Source of the DNA: Symbiodinium natans
Taxonomy: Eukaryota > Sar > Dinophyceae > Suessiales > Symbiodiniaceae
Length of the DNA: 64,000 bases
Assembly: GCA_905221605.1 (NCBI GenBank)
Contig: CAJNDS010000713.1
Coordinates: 424,266-488,265, forward strand
Direction: 5' to 3'
Each line of letters opens with the position of its first letter. Positions within the stretch are counted from its first letter, which is position 1. Positions 29,195 through 38,000 of the stretch are shown piece by piece. The position numbers were made by a program, and so were the translations under genes. A model generated the notes under the pieces. That model saw nothing but the letters and a program-made list of their open reading frames with translations. It was not told where the DNA came from and ran no database searches.

Positions 29195-29935
29195 GAAGAG
29201 GAAGAAGAAGGAGGAGGAAGAAGGAAGAAGGAAGAAGGAAGAAGGAAGAAGGAAGAAGGAACAAGGAAGAAGGAAGAAGGAAGAAGGAAGAAGGAAGAAG
29301 GAAGAAGGAAGAAGGAAGAAGGAAGAAAGAAGAAGGAAGAAGGAAGAAGGAACAAGGAAGAAGGAAGAAGGAAGAAGGAAGAAGGGAGAAGGGAGAAGGG
29401 AGAAGGGAGAAGGGAGAAGGAAGAAGGAAGAAGGAAGAAGGAAGAAGGAAGAAGGAAGAAGGAAGAAGGAAGAAGGAAGAAGGAAGAAGGAAGAAGGAAG
29501 AAGGAAGAAGGAAGAAGGAAGAAGGAAGAAGGAAGAAGGAAGAAGGAAGAAGGAAGAAGGAAGAAGGAAGAAGGAAGAAGGCAGAATAATGAGAAGAAGA
29601 AGCAGCAGTAGATTAATTAGAATAAGGAGAAGCAAGAAGAATAAGAATAAATACGAAGAAGAATAATACGAAGAAGCAGAAGACGGAACAAGAAGGAAGA
29701 AGAAAGAATAATCATACGACGAAGGACTACCAACAAGAAGAAGGAATTGTAATAAGAAGAAGGAAGAAGAAGAATCGGGAAGAAGGAATACTGGAACAAT
29801 AACAATGAAGAGGAAGGAAGAAGATTGAATACGAAGAAGAAGGAAGAGTAAGCAAGAAAAATGACGCAGAAGAAGAAGAACGAAGGAAGAAGCAGAAGGA
29901 AGAAGCCTATATAAGAAGAAGAAGAAGGAATCAGT
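29195..29935. repeat. (GAAGGA)n satellite and degenerate (GAA)n
   Basis: About 390 bp of gaagga hexamers with almost no pyrimidine on the + strand, a gaagggag sub-block at 29385-29425, then about 340 bp of degenerate gaa repeats. KEEGRR-type ORFs are artefacts. Confidence 0.95.
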
Positions 29936-30036
29936 GAGAGGTGGTCCGGTAGTCCGATTTTTGGTGAGGGGGGGTGGGTGTGAGGGGGGGCAGTTTGTTT
30001 GCTGCCAATCTCACATCGCAAACGCGCACGGTGCAG

Positions 30037-30120
30037 GGCCATCTTGAGGAGGAGTTCGGGTCGACCTTGGCCCTTATGGAACATGTCCCTGGAACAGCTG
30101 CCCTAAACCAGAAACCCTGA
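30037..30120 (+). CDS. exon
   Basis: Acceptor gcacggtgcag. Reads GHLEEEFGSTLALMEHVPGT. A GC donor (GCT|GCCCTA) would end it near 30102. Otherwise TGA at 30118. Confidence 0.45.
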   Translation, partial: GHLEEEFGSTLALMEHVPGTAALNQKP

Positions 30121-30278
30121 ACCCTAAACCCTAAACCCTAAACATTAAACCCTAAACCCTAAACCCTAATGGTCAGGGGCTTCTTTTTCAAAAATGAAGA
30201 GAAGAGCGGATAGAGGAGCTTGTATGTCGTCGTGTCTTAGGATTTAGGGTTTAGGGTTTCTGGTTGCTGTCACATCAG

Positions 30279-30404
30279 AGAAAAACGAGCTGGGCTTCAT
30301 GCGTCAGCAGCGAGGAAGCCATGCACCCCCATGTGTCGACTTGCTGATTGCAGGACATGGAAGTCCATGACATAAAGTACCATCCCAGATATCTGCGCGG
30401 CCAG
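30279..30404 (+). CDS. one or two exons
   Basis: From acceptor gtcacatcag: KNELGFMRQQRGSHAPPCVD. From acceptor gctgattgcag at 30353: DMEVHDIKYHPRYLRGQ, ending at a GC donor. The space between is too short for an intron, so only one edge set can be right. Confidence 0.4.
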
Positions 30405-30460
30405 GCTTCTGCGGCATGCAATCAAAGGGGAGTGGAGGGTTGGGCAGACACGTGATGCAG

Positions 30461-30546
30461 GTGTTCTACGAGTCGACGGTTACTTCAATGGTAGCCAGTT
30501 CGATGCACCTTGGCGTGCAGAAGCCGCTCTCTGGCAACCGACAAAG
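30461..30546 (+). CDS. exon
   Basis: Acceptor cgtgatgcag. Reads VFYESTVTSMVASSMHLGVQ then KPLSGN. An internal GTAGCC is an alternative donor. Confidence 0.45.
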
Positions 30547-30619
30547 CCCTAAACCCAGAATCCCAGAACCTGACTCAACCTCGCTGTTTGCTCGACTCAG
30601 CTGCCTCTGCGGGTTCCAG

Positions 30620-30655
30620 GTCCTATTGGCAGCGATCTACATCGAGGAAGATATC
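30620..30655 (+). CDS. micro-exon
   Basis: Acceptor cgggttccag. Reads VLLAAIYIEEDI. This recalls the GAIYLD core of RNase III domains, but is far too short to claim. Confidence 0.4.
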
Positions 30656-30724
30656 CTACCCCTTAATCCCTAATCCCTAAACCCTAAACCCGAATTAAAC
30701 CCTAAACCCAATTCGTGGCCTAAG

Positions 30725-30809
30725 GTACAACCCGAACTTGATCAACATGGTGGATGCGCTGATCGAGGCCACTGCATCCCGAGCAGCAATCCAACCATAC
30801 CTCTCTTAA
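30725..30809 (+). CDS. exon, possibly terminal
   Basis: Acceptor tggcctaag. Reads YNPNLINMVDALIEATASRA then AIQPYLS to TAA. Confidence 0.5.
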
Positions 30810-30816
30810 AGCCCAG

Positions 30817-30858
30817 GCCCCCATGATGATCATCGACGTGCCGAAAGCTCTGCCCCTG
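30817..30858 (+). CDS. micro-exon
   Basis: Acceptor taaagcccag, donor GTATCT. 14 codons, reading APMMIIDVPKALPL. Confidence 0.45.
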
Positions 30859-30928
30859 GTATCTGTGGGCCAGACAAGAAGAGAGAGAGAGAGAGAGAGA
30901 GACAGAGAAAGAATACCGGCGATAGCAG

Positions 30929-30973
30929 GGAATCTGGGGTGTCATTGCGCTAAATTCTCCCTGCTAAGAGCTG
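30929..30973 (+). CDS. micro-exon with consensus donor
   Basis: Acceptor ggcgatagcag, donor GTAAGT. The only open frame reads NLGCHCAKFSLLRA, phase 1. Confidence 0.5.
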
Positions 30974-31035
30974 GTAAGTCGGTGGGCCCGCTCCATGCAT
31001 GCCGATGCAAGGTGTTTTACCAAGCCCGGTTCCAG

Positions 31036-31069
31036 GACTTTGCGGTCTGGCTCTTCAGGCAGTGCTAGG
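31036..31069 (+). CDS. micro-exon, donor made by TTTAGGG array
   Basis: Acceptor ccggttccag. Joined in phase to 30973 it reads G-LCGLALQAVL. Donor GTTTAGGG at 31070. Confidence 0.5.
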
Positions 31070-31198
31070 GTTTAGGGTTTAGGGTTTAGGGTTTAGGGTT
31101 TAGGGTTTAGGGTTTAGGGTTTAGGGTTTAGGGTTTAGGGTTTAGGGTTTAGGGTTGAGGGTTTAGGGTTTAGGGTTTAGGGTTTAGGGTTTAGGGTT
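31070..31198. repeat. TTTAGGG array
   Basis: About 18 near-perfect units beginning at the donor. Confidence 0.95.
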
Positions 31199-31216
31199 TC
31201 GTGTCAGACCATGCAG

Positions 31217-31352
31217 CTCCAGATCTTTGACTGGGTTGTGCTTCGTGCTTTGGGAAAATTTCCAGCTTTCCTTCTTTCCTTAGAAGGCCACCCTATTCAT
31301 GAAGCAAACGCTTCAAAGGCAACCCAGTTGAGGGCTTGCTGCATATTAAGCA
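31217..31352 (+). CDS. exon, helical
   Basis: Acceptor ccatgcag. 45 codons open in one frame: LQIFDWVVLRALGKFPAFLL, then SLEGHPIHEANASKATQLRA. An ATG just before (MQLQIF...) makes it a possible first exon. Confidence 0.5.
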
Positions 31353-31433
31353 CAACCCTAAACCCTAAACCCTAAACCCTAAGACCCTAAACCCTAAACC
31401 CTTGCATGTGCATCCGACGGTTTTTTGCGCCAG

Positions 31434-31494
31434 GGAGCGTGGCCTCATGCCTCTGGCAATGTATCGCAGTGCTGAGGCATCACAGGCCGGACGG
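31434..31494 (+). CDS. micro-exon
   Basis: Acceptor ttgcgccag, donor GTTCCA. 20 codons, reading ERGLMPLAMYRSAEASQAGR. Confidence 0.45.
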
Positions 31495-31622
31495 GTTCCA
31501 ATTCCCCCTAAAGTTTAGGGTTTTAGGGTTTAGGGTTTGGGGTTTAGGGTTTAGGGACACCCTGCACCCTAAAACCCCATGTTTTCCTAACATGCTATAT
31601 CACTCGTGACCCTTTGCTGCAG

Positions 31623-31714
31623 TCTGCGCACACCGGCGACTTCTTGGACCAAGCCACGCCGACACACGACTTCGTGCCAAGCCTACTTTGGGCTGCGGAC
31701 CAGCAAGTGGCGGG
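31623..31714 (+). CDS. exon
   Basis: Acceptor ttgctgcag, donor GTTCAGG. All three frames are open. The frame that joins the next exon by GT-AG ends CQAYFGLRTSKWRG. The acidic frame SAHTGDFLDQATPTHD looks attractive but breaks the join. Confidence 0.45.
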
Positions 31715-31769
31715 GTTCAGGGTTTAGGGATGTTTAGGGTTTAGGGTTTAGGTTTCATTGATTTGCCAG

Positions 31770-31882
31770 GGCTTAGGGTTTCGGAAAAACTCGTGTCATT
31801 GAGTGAGGTGTACACGACACCCAATGGCTCGAAGACGTTGCTGTGCGAAGCCCAGCTGGCTGGCATGAAGCAGGCACTGTAG
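31770..31882 (+). CDS. terminal exon
   Basis: Acceptor tttgccag. Reads LRVSEKLVSLSEVYTTPNGS then KTLLCEAQLAGMKQAL to TAG. In phase with the preceding exon. Likely 3' end of a gene. Confidence 0.55.
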
Positions 31883-31929
31883 GCACTTGCAAGGGCGTAG
31901 TAGTTTCCCGCTTGCCCGTGCTTTTTAGG

Positions 31930-32060
31930 TAAACCCTAACCCTAAACCCTAAATCCTAAACCCTAAACCCTAAACCCTAAACCCTAAACCCTAAACCCTA
32001 AACCCTAAACCCTAAGCCCTAAACCCTAAACCCTAAACCCTAAACCCTATAACCTATACC
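31930..32060. repeat. CCCTAAA array
   Basis: About 18 units downstream of a stop codon. Confidence 0.9.
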
Positions 32061-32339
32061 CTATTTAAGTAGTTTGGTTCGCATTGTTTGGGGTCCATAG
32101 CGTTTAGGGTTATGGGTTTCGTATTGCACTTCTATTCCTGCAAAACTACCCGTCCTAATTGTCTCGTTGGCAACCAGGCTTTGCCGACAAGTTTCAACTT
32201 AGGGTTTAGGGTTTAGGGTTTAGGGTTTGGGGTTTGGGGTTTCGGGTTTGGGGTTTCGGGTTTGCGGTTTAGGGTTTAGGGCTTAGGGCAAAACCCGAGG
32301 GTGTTCTGCCATTCCCCATTCCCTCAACCCTAGACCCTG

Positions 32340-32590
32340 CAAACAAACCCTAACTCCAAACCCCAACCAACCCCCAAACCCCAAACCCCAAACCCCAAAC
32401 CCCAAACCCCAAACCCCAAACCCCAAGCCCCAAGCCCCACACCCCAAACCCCAAACCCCAAACCCCAAACCCCAAACCCCAAACACTAAACCCTGAACCC
32501 TAAACCCTAAACCCTAAACCCTAAACCCTAAACCCTAAACCCTAAACCCTAAACCCTAAACCCTAAACCCTAAACCCTAAACCCTAAACC
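32340..32590. repeat. CCCCAAA array then CCCTAAA array
   Basis: About 19 ccccaaa-type units followed by about 15 ccctaaa units. The variants are separated into blocks. Confidence 0.95.
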
Positions 32591-32592
32591 AG

Positions 32593-32679
32593 CCCAGGGT
32601 CAAGAGCGACCGCATCATTGTCACGGCGGTTGGCACTGCGAAAGCGCGGCCCACCGAAGTCGGGACTCCGCCTCGGGAG
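32593..32679 (+). CDS. exon between opposed arrays
   Basis: Acceptor accctaaaccag. 29 codons, reading PRVKSDRIIVTAVGTAKARP. The 3' side reads cgggagtttaggg, so a GA donor (CGG|GAGTTT) is possible, with no GT. Confidence 0.5.
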
Positions 32680-33100
32680 TTTAGGGTTTGGGGTTTAGGG
32701 TTTGGGGTTTGTGGTTTTGGGGTTTAGGGGTTGGGGCTTAGGGTTCGGGGTTTGTGGTTTTGGGGTTTAGGGTTTGGGGTTTGGGGTTTAGGGTTTAGGG
32801 TTAAGGGTTTAGGGTTTGCGGTTTGGGGTTTGGGGTTTGGGGTTTTGGGGTTTAGGGTTTGGGGTTTAGGGCAGGGTTTGGGGTGTAGGGTTTGGGGCTT
32901 AGGGTTTAGGGGTTAAGGGTTTAAGGGTTTAGGGTTTAGGGTTTGGGGTTCAGGGTTTGGGGTTTAGGGTTTTGGGTTTAGGGTTTCAGGGTTTAGGGTT
33001 TTGGGGTTTAGGGTTTTGGGGTTTAGGGTTTTGGGGTTTTAGGGTTTGGGGTTTAGGGTTTGGGGTTTAGGGTTTGGGGTTTAAGGTTTGTGGTTCAGGA
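32680..33100. repeat. long TTTAGGG/TTTGGGG array
   Basis: About 420 bp of mixed ggttta, ggtttg and ttttgggg units, the most degenerate of the long arrays. Confidence 0.95.
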
Positions 33101-33194
33101 TTTAGGGGTGTACAGTCTAGGTGTGTAGAGCTTAGATGCTTCGTCTGAATTCTGCATGCCCCAGATCCCCTTCGGCCCTCTAGCCTGAACCGGG

Positions 33195-33460
33195 CCAAAT
33201 CCCTCAAATCCTAAACCCTAAACCCCAAACCCCAAACCCTAAACCCTAAACCCTAAACCCTAAACCCTAAACCCTAGACCCTAGACCCTAAACCCTCAAA
33301 TCTCAAGACTTTCAGGATCCAGTCTCCCCAAAGCCCTGAAAACCGTAAACCCTGTAACCCCAAAACCCTCAAGTCCCTAACCGAAAGCCTAGTCCCTAAA
33401 CCCTAAACCCTAAACCCTAAACCCTAAACCCTAAACCCTAAATAGCCCCTGAATCCTAAA
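33195..33460. repeat. CCCTAAA arrays
   Basis: Two short arrays (33205-33300 and 33395-33440) with degenerate sequence between. No gene seen. Confidence 0.85.
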
Positions 33461-33509
33461 GCCCAAACCCTAAAACCCCAAAAAGCCCTAGCCAAAACGA
33501 CTACTGCAG

Positions 33510-33557
33510 CCCGAAAGGACTGCCGGGATGCAGAGCACGCTGAAGAAGGCACCCCAT
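33510..33557 (+). CDS. micro-exon
   Basis: Acceptor gactactgcag, donor GTGTTTGG. Reads PERTAGMQSTLKKAPH. Another frame is open. Confidence 0.35.
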
Positions 33558-33818
33558 GTGTTTGGGGTTTAGGGGCTTTAGGGTTTAGGGTCTTAACCCT
33601 GAGCCCTAACCCTAAACTCCTAAACCCTAGCCCCATAAACCCTATAAGCCCTGTTTAGGGTTGAGGCGGGCCTTTGTTCGCCGGGGCGAAGGTGGAGGGC
33701 CTTGAGGATTAGGATTCGGGGGCATAGGGTTTGGGGCTGCGAGTGCTAAAGGGCTGTAGTAAAAATTGGGTTACCGTAGCATGGATAAAAAGTAGTATAG
33801 TATGATTAAGTAATACAG

Positions 33819-33915
33819 CTTCGCCGTTGGCGTGTCGGTTCTTTGTTTGCGAGAACCTAGGGTACAAGACTATTCTTCACGGCTCACGTGGGGTTGTGTT
33901 CGTCGACGTCAGTAG
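33819..33915 (+). CDS. exon, possibly terminal
   Basis: Acceptor gtaatacag. Reads FAVGVSVLCLREPRVQDYSS then RLTWGCVRRRQ to TAG, in a repeat-free stretch. Confidence 0.4.
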
Positions 33916-34229
33916 TTTGCAAAATTTAGGGTCGCCCCGTAAGCACCCTTTTGGATTGTAGTATGGATCTTCGGGTATAGAACCCTAAACCATAAACACT
34001 GAACCCCAAACCCCAAACCCTGAACACTAAACCCTAGACCCGTAATCAGCTTAGGCCTCATGGTAAGTCCCTGAACATGTACCCCATAAAACTCCGTTCG
34101 GGGCTGCCTAAAGGTGTAGGGTTTAGGAGCCCTACCCCAAAAAGATCCCCCAAAGCCCTTGGCCTCACGAGTCCTTGGGGAAGTGTGCTTGTTTAGGACA
34201 GAGCAGGCCCCCTAAACCCTAAACCCTAA

Positions 34230-34460
34230 ACTCTAAACCCTAAACCCTCGTCAGGGTTCCAAGGGGCCACTGCTGTAAACTATGTCCTTGTCGGGGTTTA
34301 CTTTTAAAATTAATTGAGCAACCCGACCTGCGCTGTGATGCTATGCCTTTCTAGGACCCGGAGTAGGCCCCCATTCCCCCTATTCCCCTTTTTTTTTTTT
34401 GGGGGGGGGGGGGGTTAGGGTCCCTTAGAAGGTTTTTTTAAACTAAATCTTGGGTCGAGC
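34230..34460. mobile_element. degenerate family-F-like element
   Basis: ggagtaggcccccattccccctattcccc...poly-T, 16-G run...ttagggtcccttagaagg. Shares the order of motifs with 25.55 and 53.4 kb. Confidence 0.4.
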
Positions 34461-34473
34461 TTTTAGTAGCCAG

Positions 34474-34585
34474 ACCATGGCATACGACTTGGCAGAGTCC
34501 AAGCTTGCAAGTCTTCTGCTACAGGCCATGGCGAACTTATTGGGCCCGGATGCGGCGCGAAACTTAGAGCAAACCGCAGTCTCAC
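34474..34585 (+). CDS. exon
   Basis: Acceptor tagtagccag, donor GTGGAC. Reads MAYDLAESKLASLLLQAMAN then LLGPDAARNLEQTAV. The ATG at 34477 could be a start. Confidence 0.5.
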
Positions 34586-34624
34586 GTGGACCTAGACCCT
34601 AAACCCTAAACCCTAAACCCTAAA

Positions 34625-34703
34625 CCCTAAAGCCTAAAGCCTAAAGCCTAAAGCCTAAAGCCTAAAGCCTAAAGCCTAAAGCCTAAAGCCTAAACCCTAA
34701 AGC
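34625..34703. repeat. AGCCTAA array
   Basis: About 10 homogeneous aaagcct heptamers, a variant block at the end of a ccctaaa array. Confidence 0.95.
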
Positions 34704-34725
34704 CTTTCTTGTGTAGCCGATGCAG

Positions 34726-34923
34726 GCTGGTAGAATCTGGTATGGTATCAACGAAATTCAACCTTTGACCTCCCAACAAGCCCCAAACTGCCACCTTGGG
34801 CTTTCGGAAGAAGACCCAGGGCGGATGCATAATGAAGACGCTTTCAGTTTAGGTGTTCGAGGTTTCTTGGGCTCTGCGCAAGGTGCGTTCCTGACGGAAG
34901 CTCCGCAAGCAGACAGGCGGTAG
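34726..34923 (+). CDS. exon, possibly terminal
   Basis: Acceptor agccgatgcag. 65 codons: AGRIWYGINEIQPLTSQQAP, then NCHLGLSEEDPGRMHNEDAF, to TAG. The c|gtttagg-like gttt inside (34846-34852) is a possible earlier donor. Confidence 0.5.
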   Translation, partial: AGRIWYGINEIQPLTSQQAPNCHLGLSEEDPGRMHNEDAFSLGVRGFLGSAQGAFLTEAPQADRR

Positions 34924-34981
34924 GCAGACACCGCGGGCAAGGCGCGGTGAAGTTTCACAACGCGTGCTTCCTGCCAAGCAG

Positions 34982-35029
34982 GAGCTCAGCAACCGCAAGA
35001 GCGAATTTGAACTAGTAACTATGACCTAG
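34982..35029 (+). CDS. micro-exon
   Basis: Acceptor tgccaagcag. Reads ELSNRKSEFELVTMT to TAG, or ends at donor GTAACT after EFEL. Confidence 0.45.
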   Translation, partial: ELSNRKSEFELVTMT

Positions 35030-35086
35030 GGCCAATACAAGTACGTACTTCACAAGCCGTGCAACAATGAATTTGTCTTGATGTAG

Positions 35087-35148
35087 ATTGGCCATTACCA
35101 TGTCATCGTTGCCAGCTCAGTACGAAAAGGCTGCCGATGCCACTGCAG
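35087..35148 (+). CDS. exon, possible gene start
   Basis: Acceptor cttgatgtag, donor GTACCC. Reads LAITMSSLPAQYEKAADATA. The internal ATG could be the start, with the acceptor serving a spliced leader. Confidence 0.5.
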
Positions 35149-35211
35149 GTACCCGCGTCCTTCTGCAAGCGTGTTAGCCCGCTTTCGTGATCAGACTGAC
35201 GCTCAATCCAG

Positions 35212-35252
35212 TGGAGCGCGAGCATAGGCTCATGGAAACCTCATGGGCCTAA
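35212..35252 (+). CDS. micro-exon in phase with 35087
   Basis: Acceptor gctcaatccag. Joined to 35148 it continues V-EREHRLMETSWA to TAA. Confidence 0.45.
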
Positions 35253-35268
35253 GCCCAGAGTTTCGCAG

Positions 35269-35352
35269 GAGTTGGAAATGTTGTGTCCCTGTGAGGGACT
35301 ATACAGGGGGACCGCCGACTTCACTAATCTCCTACTCGAGATAGAGCCCTAA
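35269..35352 (+). CDS. coding-like island
   Basis: Acceptor gtttcgcag. Reads ELEMLCPCEGLYRGTADFTN then LLLEIEP. Only 22 nt after the phase-compatible TGG|GC of the previous exon, so the edges are unclear. Confidence 0.4.
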   Translation, partial: ELEMLCPCEGLYRGTADFTNLLLEIEP

Positions 35353-35379
35353 GCCCCTGTAGTCCTACACCCCGAAACC

Positions 35380-35495
35380 CCCTAAACCCTGAACCCTAAA
35401 CCCTGAACCCTGAACCCTAAACCCTGAACCCTGAACCCTGAACCCTGAAGCCCTAAGCCCTAAACCCTAAACCCTAAACCCTAAAACCTAAGCCC
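35380..35495. repeat. CCCTGAA/CCCTAAA array
   Basis: About 15 units in mixed order. Confidence 0.9.
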
Positions 35496-35530
35496 TCAAA
35501 CACCGATGTTGCAAGTGGGAGCCGATGCAG

Positions 35531-35576
35531 CGCCATGGCCGAGCTGGACTTGGAGCCATCCTACGACTGCTTGGAG
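35531..35576 (+). CDS. micro-exon, acidic
   Basis: Acceptor gccgatgcag, donor GTGCCT. Reads AMAELDLEPSYDCLE. Confidence 0.45.
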
Positions 35577-35770
35577 GTGCCTGCCAGAGGGGGTGGGTTA
35601 AGGGTTTAGGGAAGTTTAGGGTTTGGGGTTTAGGGTTTAGGGCTTAGGGCTTAGGGCTTAGGGTTTAAGGTCTTGGGTTCCGGGAGTGTGTTTTGGTTTT
35701 TTGGCTGCTTTCTCGGGCTCTAGCAGGGTAGCTGGAGCGAGATTCGATTCTACTTCGGCCTTGCCCTCAG

Positions 35771-35930
35771 GATGTAAGAACGCCTTTGCTTCAGGATTGG
35801 CGCACCTCCAGTCCAGGAAAAACCCAAACCCCTTGTCGCAGGACGCAGATGCACTCGATTGGCCCTGCACTTACGGCTTTCTGTGCTGTGTCGACTTCTG
35901 CTGCAGACCGATACACTCTAAGCCCTGGGC
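35771..35930 (+). CDS. exon, frame unresolved
   Basis: Acceptor ttgccctcag. Phase-0 reading DVRTPLLQDWRTSSPGKTQT... and a Cys-containing alternative (CKNAFASGLAHLQSRKNP...) are both open. Confidence 0.4.
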
Positions 35931-36009
35931 CCTGGACCCGAACACACAAAGACCTAAAGTCTACCCCCCCCCCCGCCACCCAAGACCCAAACCCTAAACC
36001 CGACACCCT

Positions 36010-36105
36010 AATTCCTACACCCTAAACCCTAAACCCTAAACCCTAAACCCTAAACCCTAAACCCTAAACCCTAAACCCTAAACCCTAGATCCTAAACCCT
36101 AGATC
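36010..36105. repeat. CCCTAAA array
   Basis: About 13 units. Confidence 0.9.
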
Positions 36106-36132
36106 CTTTCGCCCGAAACCTGGTGTGCACAG

Positions 36133-36204
36133 GCTTTGGCTTCACCGGACGCCGTGGAAGACCTTCACCTTTTCACCGGTTCAAGCTGAACGCCTGGGGC
36201 CCGG
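36133..36204 (+). CDS. exon, frame unresolved
   Basis: Acceptor gtgtgcacag, donor gttgaggg. Readings FGFTGRRGRPSPFHRF... and LWLHRTPWKTFTFSP... are both open. Confidence 0.35.
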
Positions 36205-36393
36205 GTTGAGGGTTGAGGGTTTAGGGTTAGGGTCCAGGGTCGGGCTCGTTGATGCACGGGGGTTCGGGTTTGGGGTCTAGGGTTTCGGAGTCTTGGGTTT
36301 GGGGTTTAGTGTGTGTGTATATATATACACTTTTTTTATAGTTATATATGCATATATATATATAGTTGTATATATATAGTTGTATATGTATAC

Positions 36394-36430
<37 letters not shown>

Positions 36431-36990
36431 TATTCATTTTTTGTTTTGTTTGGGTTTTATGTTTGGGAGTTTTTTAGGCTTTGCAGGTTCGGGCTTTAGG
36501 GTTTAGGGTTTTAGGGTTTTGGGGTTAGGGTTCGGGTTTTGGGGTTTCGGATGGGGTCCCTGAGTCGCTTCATTGGAATGGCAAAGCAAAGCTTGACGTT
36601 TGGATTTGCTGGGGTTTGGGGTTCGAGGGCTTTGGGTGTTAGGACGGTTCAAGGCTCTTGGGCTTTTTTGGGCTTTGGGTTTTAGGCGAGGTTCCTTAGC
36701 TGTAGTTGGGGTGTCTAAGTTAACATGTGTGCGTTCCTGAACTGGGCCTTTGGTCTGTGTCTTGGGGGGGGGGGGGGGATGGAACGCTCAAAGGTATATA
36801 CAGGGGATATACTGGGTGTATGGGTGTATAGGGTGCCAAAATTGGCAGCCCCACATTTGCGGCCTATACTTTAAACCCTTGAGTTTAGGGTTGCAGGTGT
36901 TTCGTCGTGGTTTTTTTAAAGAGCCAGGGAATTAGGTACGCAATACTTTCTCATATACACCTTAAGGTGTTGTTTCTCCACAGTGGGATA
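36205..36990. other. no gene seen; degenerate repeat and (TA)n
   Basis: Degenerate ttaggg units, a TA-rich tract at 36311-36440, an octadecamer-scale G run near 36764, and scattered ggtttgg. One possible micro-exon at 36984-37007. Confidence 0.5.
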
Positions 36991-37086
36991 TGAGGAACCC
37001 CGAACCCTAAACCCTAAACCCTAAACCCTAAACCCTAAACCCTAAACCCTAAACCCTAAACCCTAAACCCTAAACCCAAGGTTAAG

Positions 37087-37170
37087 CGCTTCAGGGTCCG
37101 ACAGCCCTTTCCCAGGGAAGCACTGCAGATCGGTCTTCGAGGCGTGCTGCGTTCTTTGGCTCAGCTTTAG
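37087..37170 (+). CDS. terminal-type exon
   Basis: Acceptor cccaaggttaag. Reads RFRVRQPFPREALQIGLRGV then LRSLAQL to TAG. The stop abuts a TTTAGGG array. Confidence 0.45.
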   Translation, partial: RFRVRQPFPREALQIGLRGVLRSLAQL

Positions 37171-37506
37171 GGTTTAGGGTTTAGGGTTTAGGGCTTAGGG
37201 CTTAGGGCTTAGGGCTTGGGGCTTGGGGTTTAGGGTTTAGGGTTTAGGGAACCCAGAAACACGACTGCAACTCTGCATGCCCTGGTACATGGTCTCCTGC
37301 CTCTTTGTTGCAGGCACTGCCCTCAACCCTTAACCCGAATTTCGCGCCCTGAACCGTCGTCACGTCGGACATGTTTTGGATCTCTCATCGCCATCAAAAG
37401 AGTTTGGGGCTTATAGGCTCCTGGTCAATTCAGTTCAAGCTTGTCCATCTTGCTCCGGACGACCCCCCCTTAGCATTGAATTATAAGATCTGTAAATACA
37501 CATGGT

Positions 37507-37600
37507 GGTTTACGAAAATGGGGACCCAAAATTTGACCCCCAAATTTTAGGAGCCCCTTATCATGAGGACCCCAAGAAGATACCCCTAGTTTCGGAAACC
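37507..37600. mobile_element. family-A foldback element
   Basis: ggtttacgaaaatgggg at the left and tagtttcggaaacc at the right, inner agccccttatcatgaggaccc. Confidence 0.7.
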
Positions 37601-37690
37601 GGCAAATTCTGCCTGAACCAGAACTTGGTCGCCAAGCGCTCCGGTTGCCACGAAGCCCTCTTCGGCGGCGAGCTCGGCGAGTGTTGTTAG
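37600..37690 (+). CDS. Cys-containing terminal exon after the element
   Basis: Reads KFCLNQNLVAKRSGCHEALF then GGELGECC to TAG. The same frame stays open back through the family-A element to 37502, so the element's right end may supply coding sequence or the acceptor. Confidence 0.4.
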
Positions 37691-37885
37691 GGTTTAGGGT
37701 TTGGGGTTTAGGGTTTGGGGTTTAGGGCTCAGGGTGTAGGGTGTAGGGTTTGTACTCTTATGAGCTCCCTCCCCCCTCCCCAAAAGGCATCCAAAGACCT
37801 ACAACCCCCAGACCCTCAACCCCTCGACTCTCAACCCCAAACTTCGAATGACGCCAATTATTTGAAGTTGCTCTGAGCGCAAGGC

Positions 37886-38000
37886 ATGGGGCGGCTCCTG
37901 GTCCTCGACGGTCAGTTCGAGGTGCCTTGCAAGGGCAGAGAAGATGCTGAGTCCTTGCGTTACCTGCGGATAGCTCTGGAGTATTCTGGAGTGCTGTTGT
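37886..38000 (+). CDS. probable first exon of TPR-like gene
   Basis: ATG after tgagcgcaaggc. Open through MGRLLVLDGQFEVPCKGRED. A GC donor after GAAGAT (37944) would keep phase with 38013. The exact end is uncertain. Confidence 0.4.

Noticed and set aside
28687-29666. 300-codon ORFs on both strands (HA/RT polymers, KEEGRR polymers, L/S/F polymers)
   Set aside because: They are translations of the CACG/CATG and GAAGGA satellites, open in several frames at once.
31623-31882. A GG donor class, suggested by the acidic frame SAHTGDFLDQATPTHD
   Set aside because: Using another open frame or another nearby acceptor, the same joins (here, at 40381 and at 39124) work with ordinary GT-AG, so no new donor class is needed.
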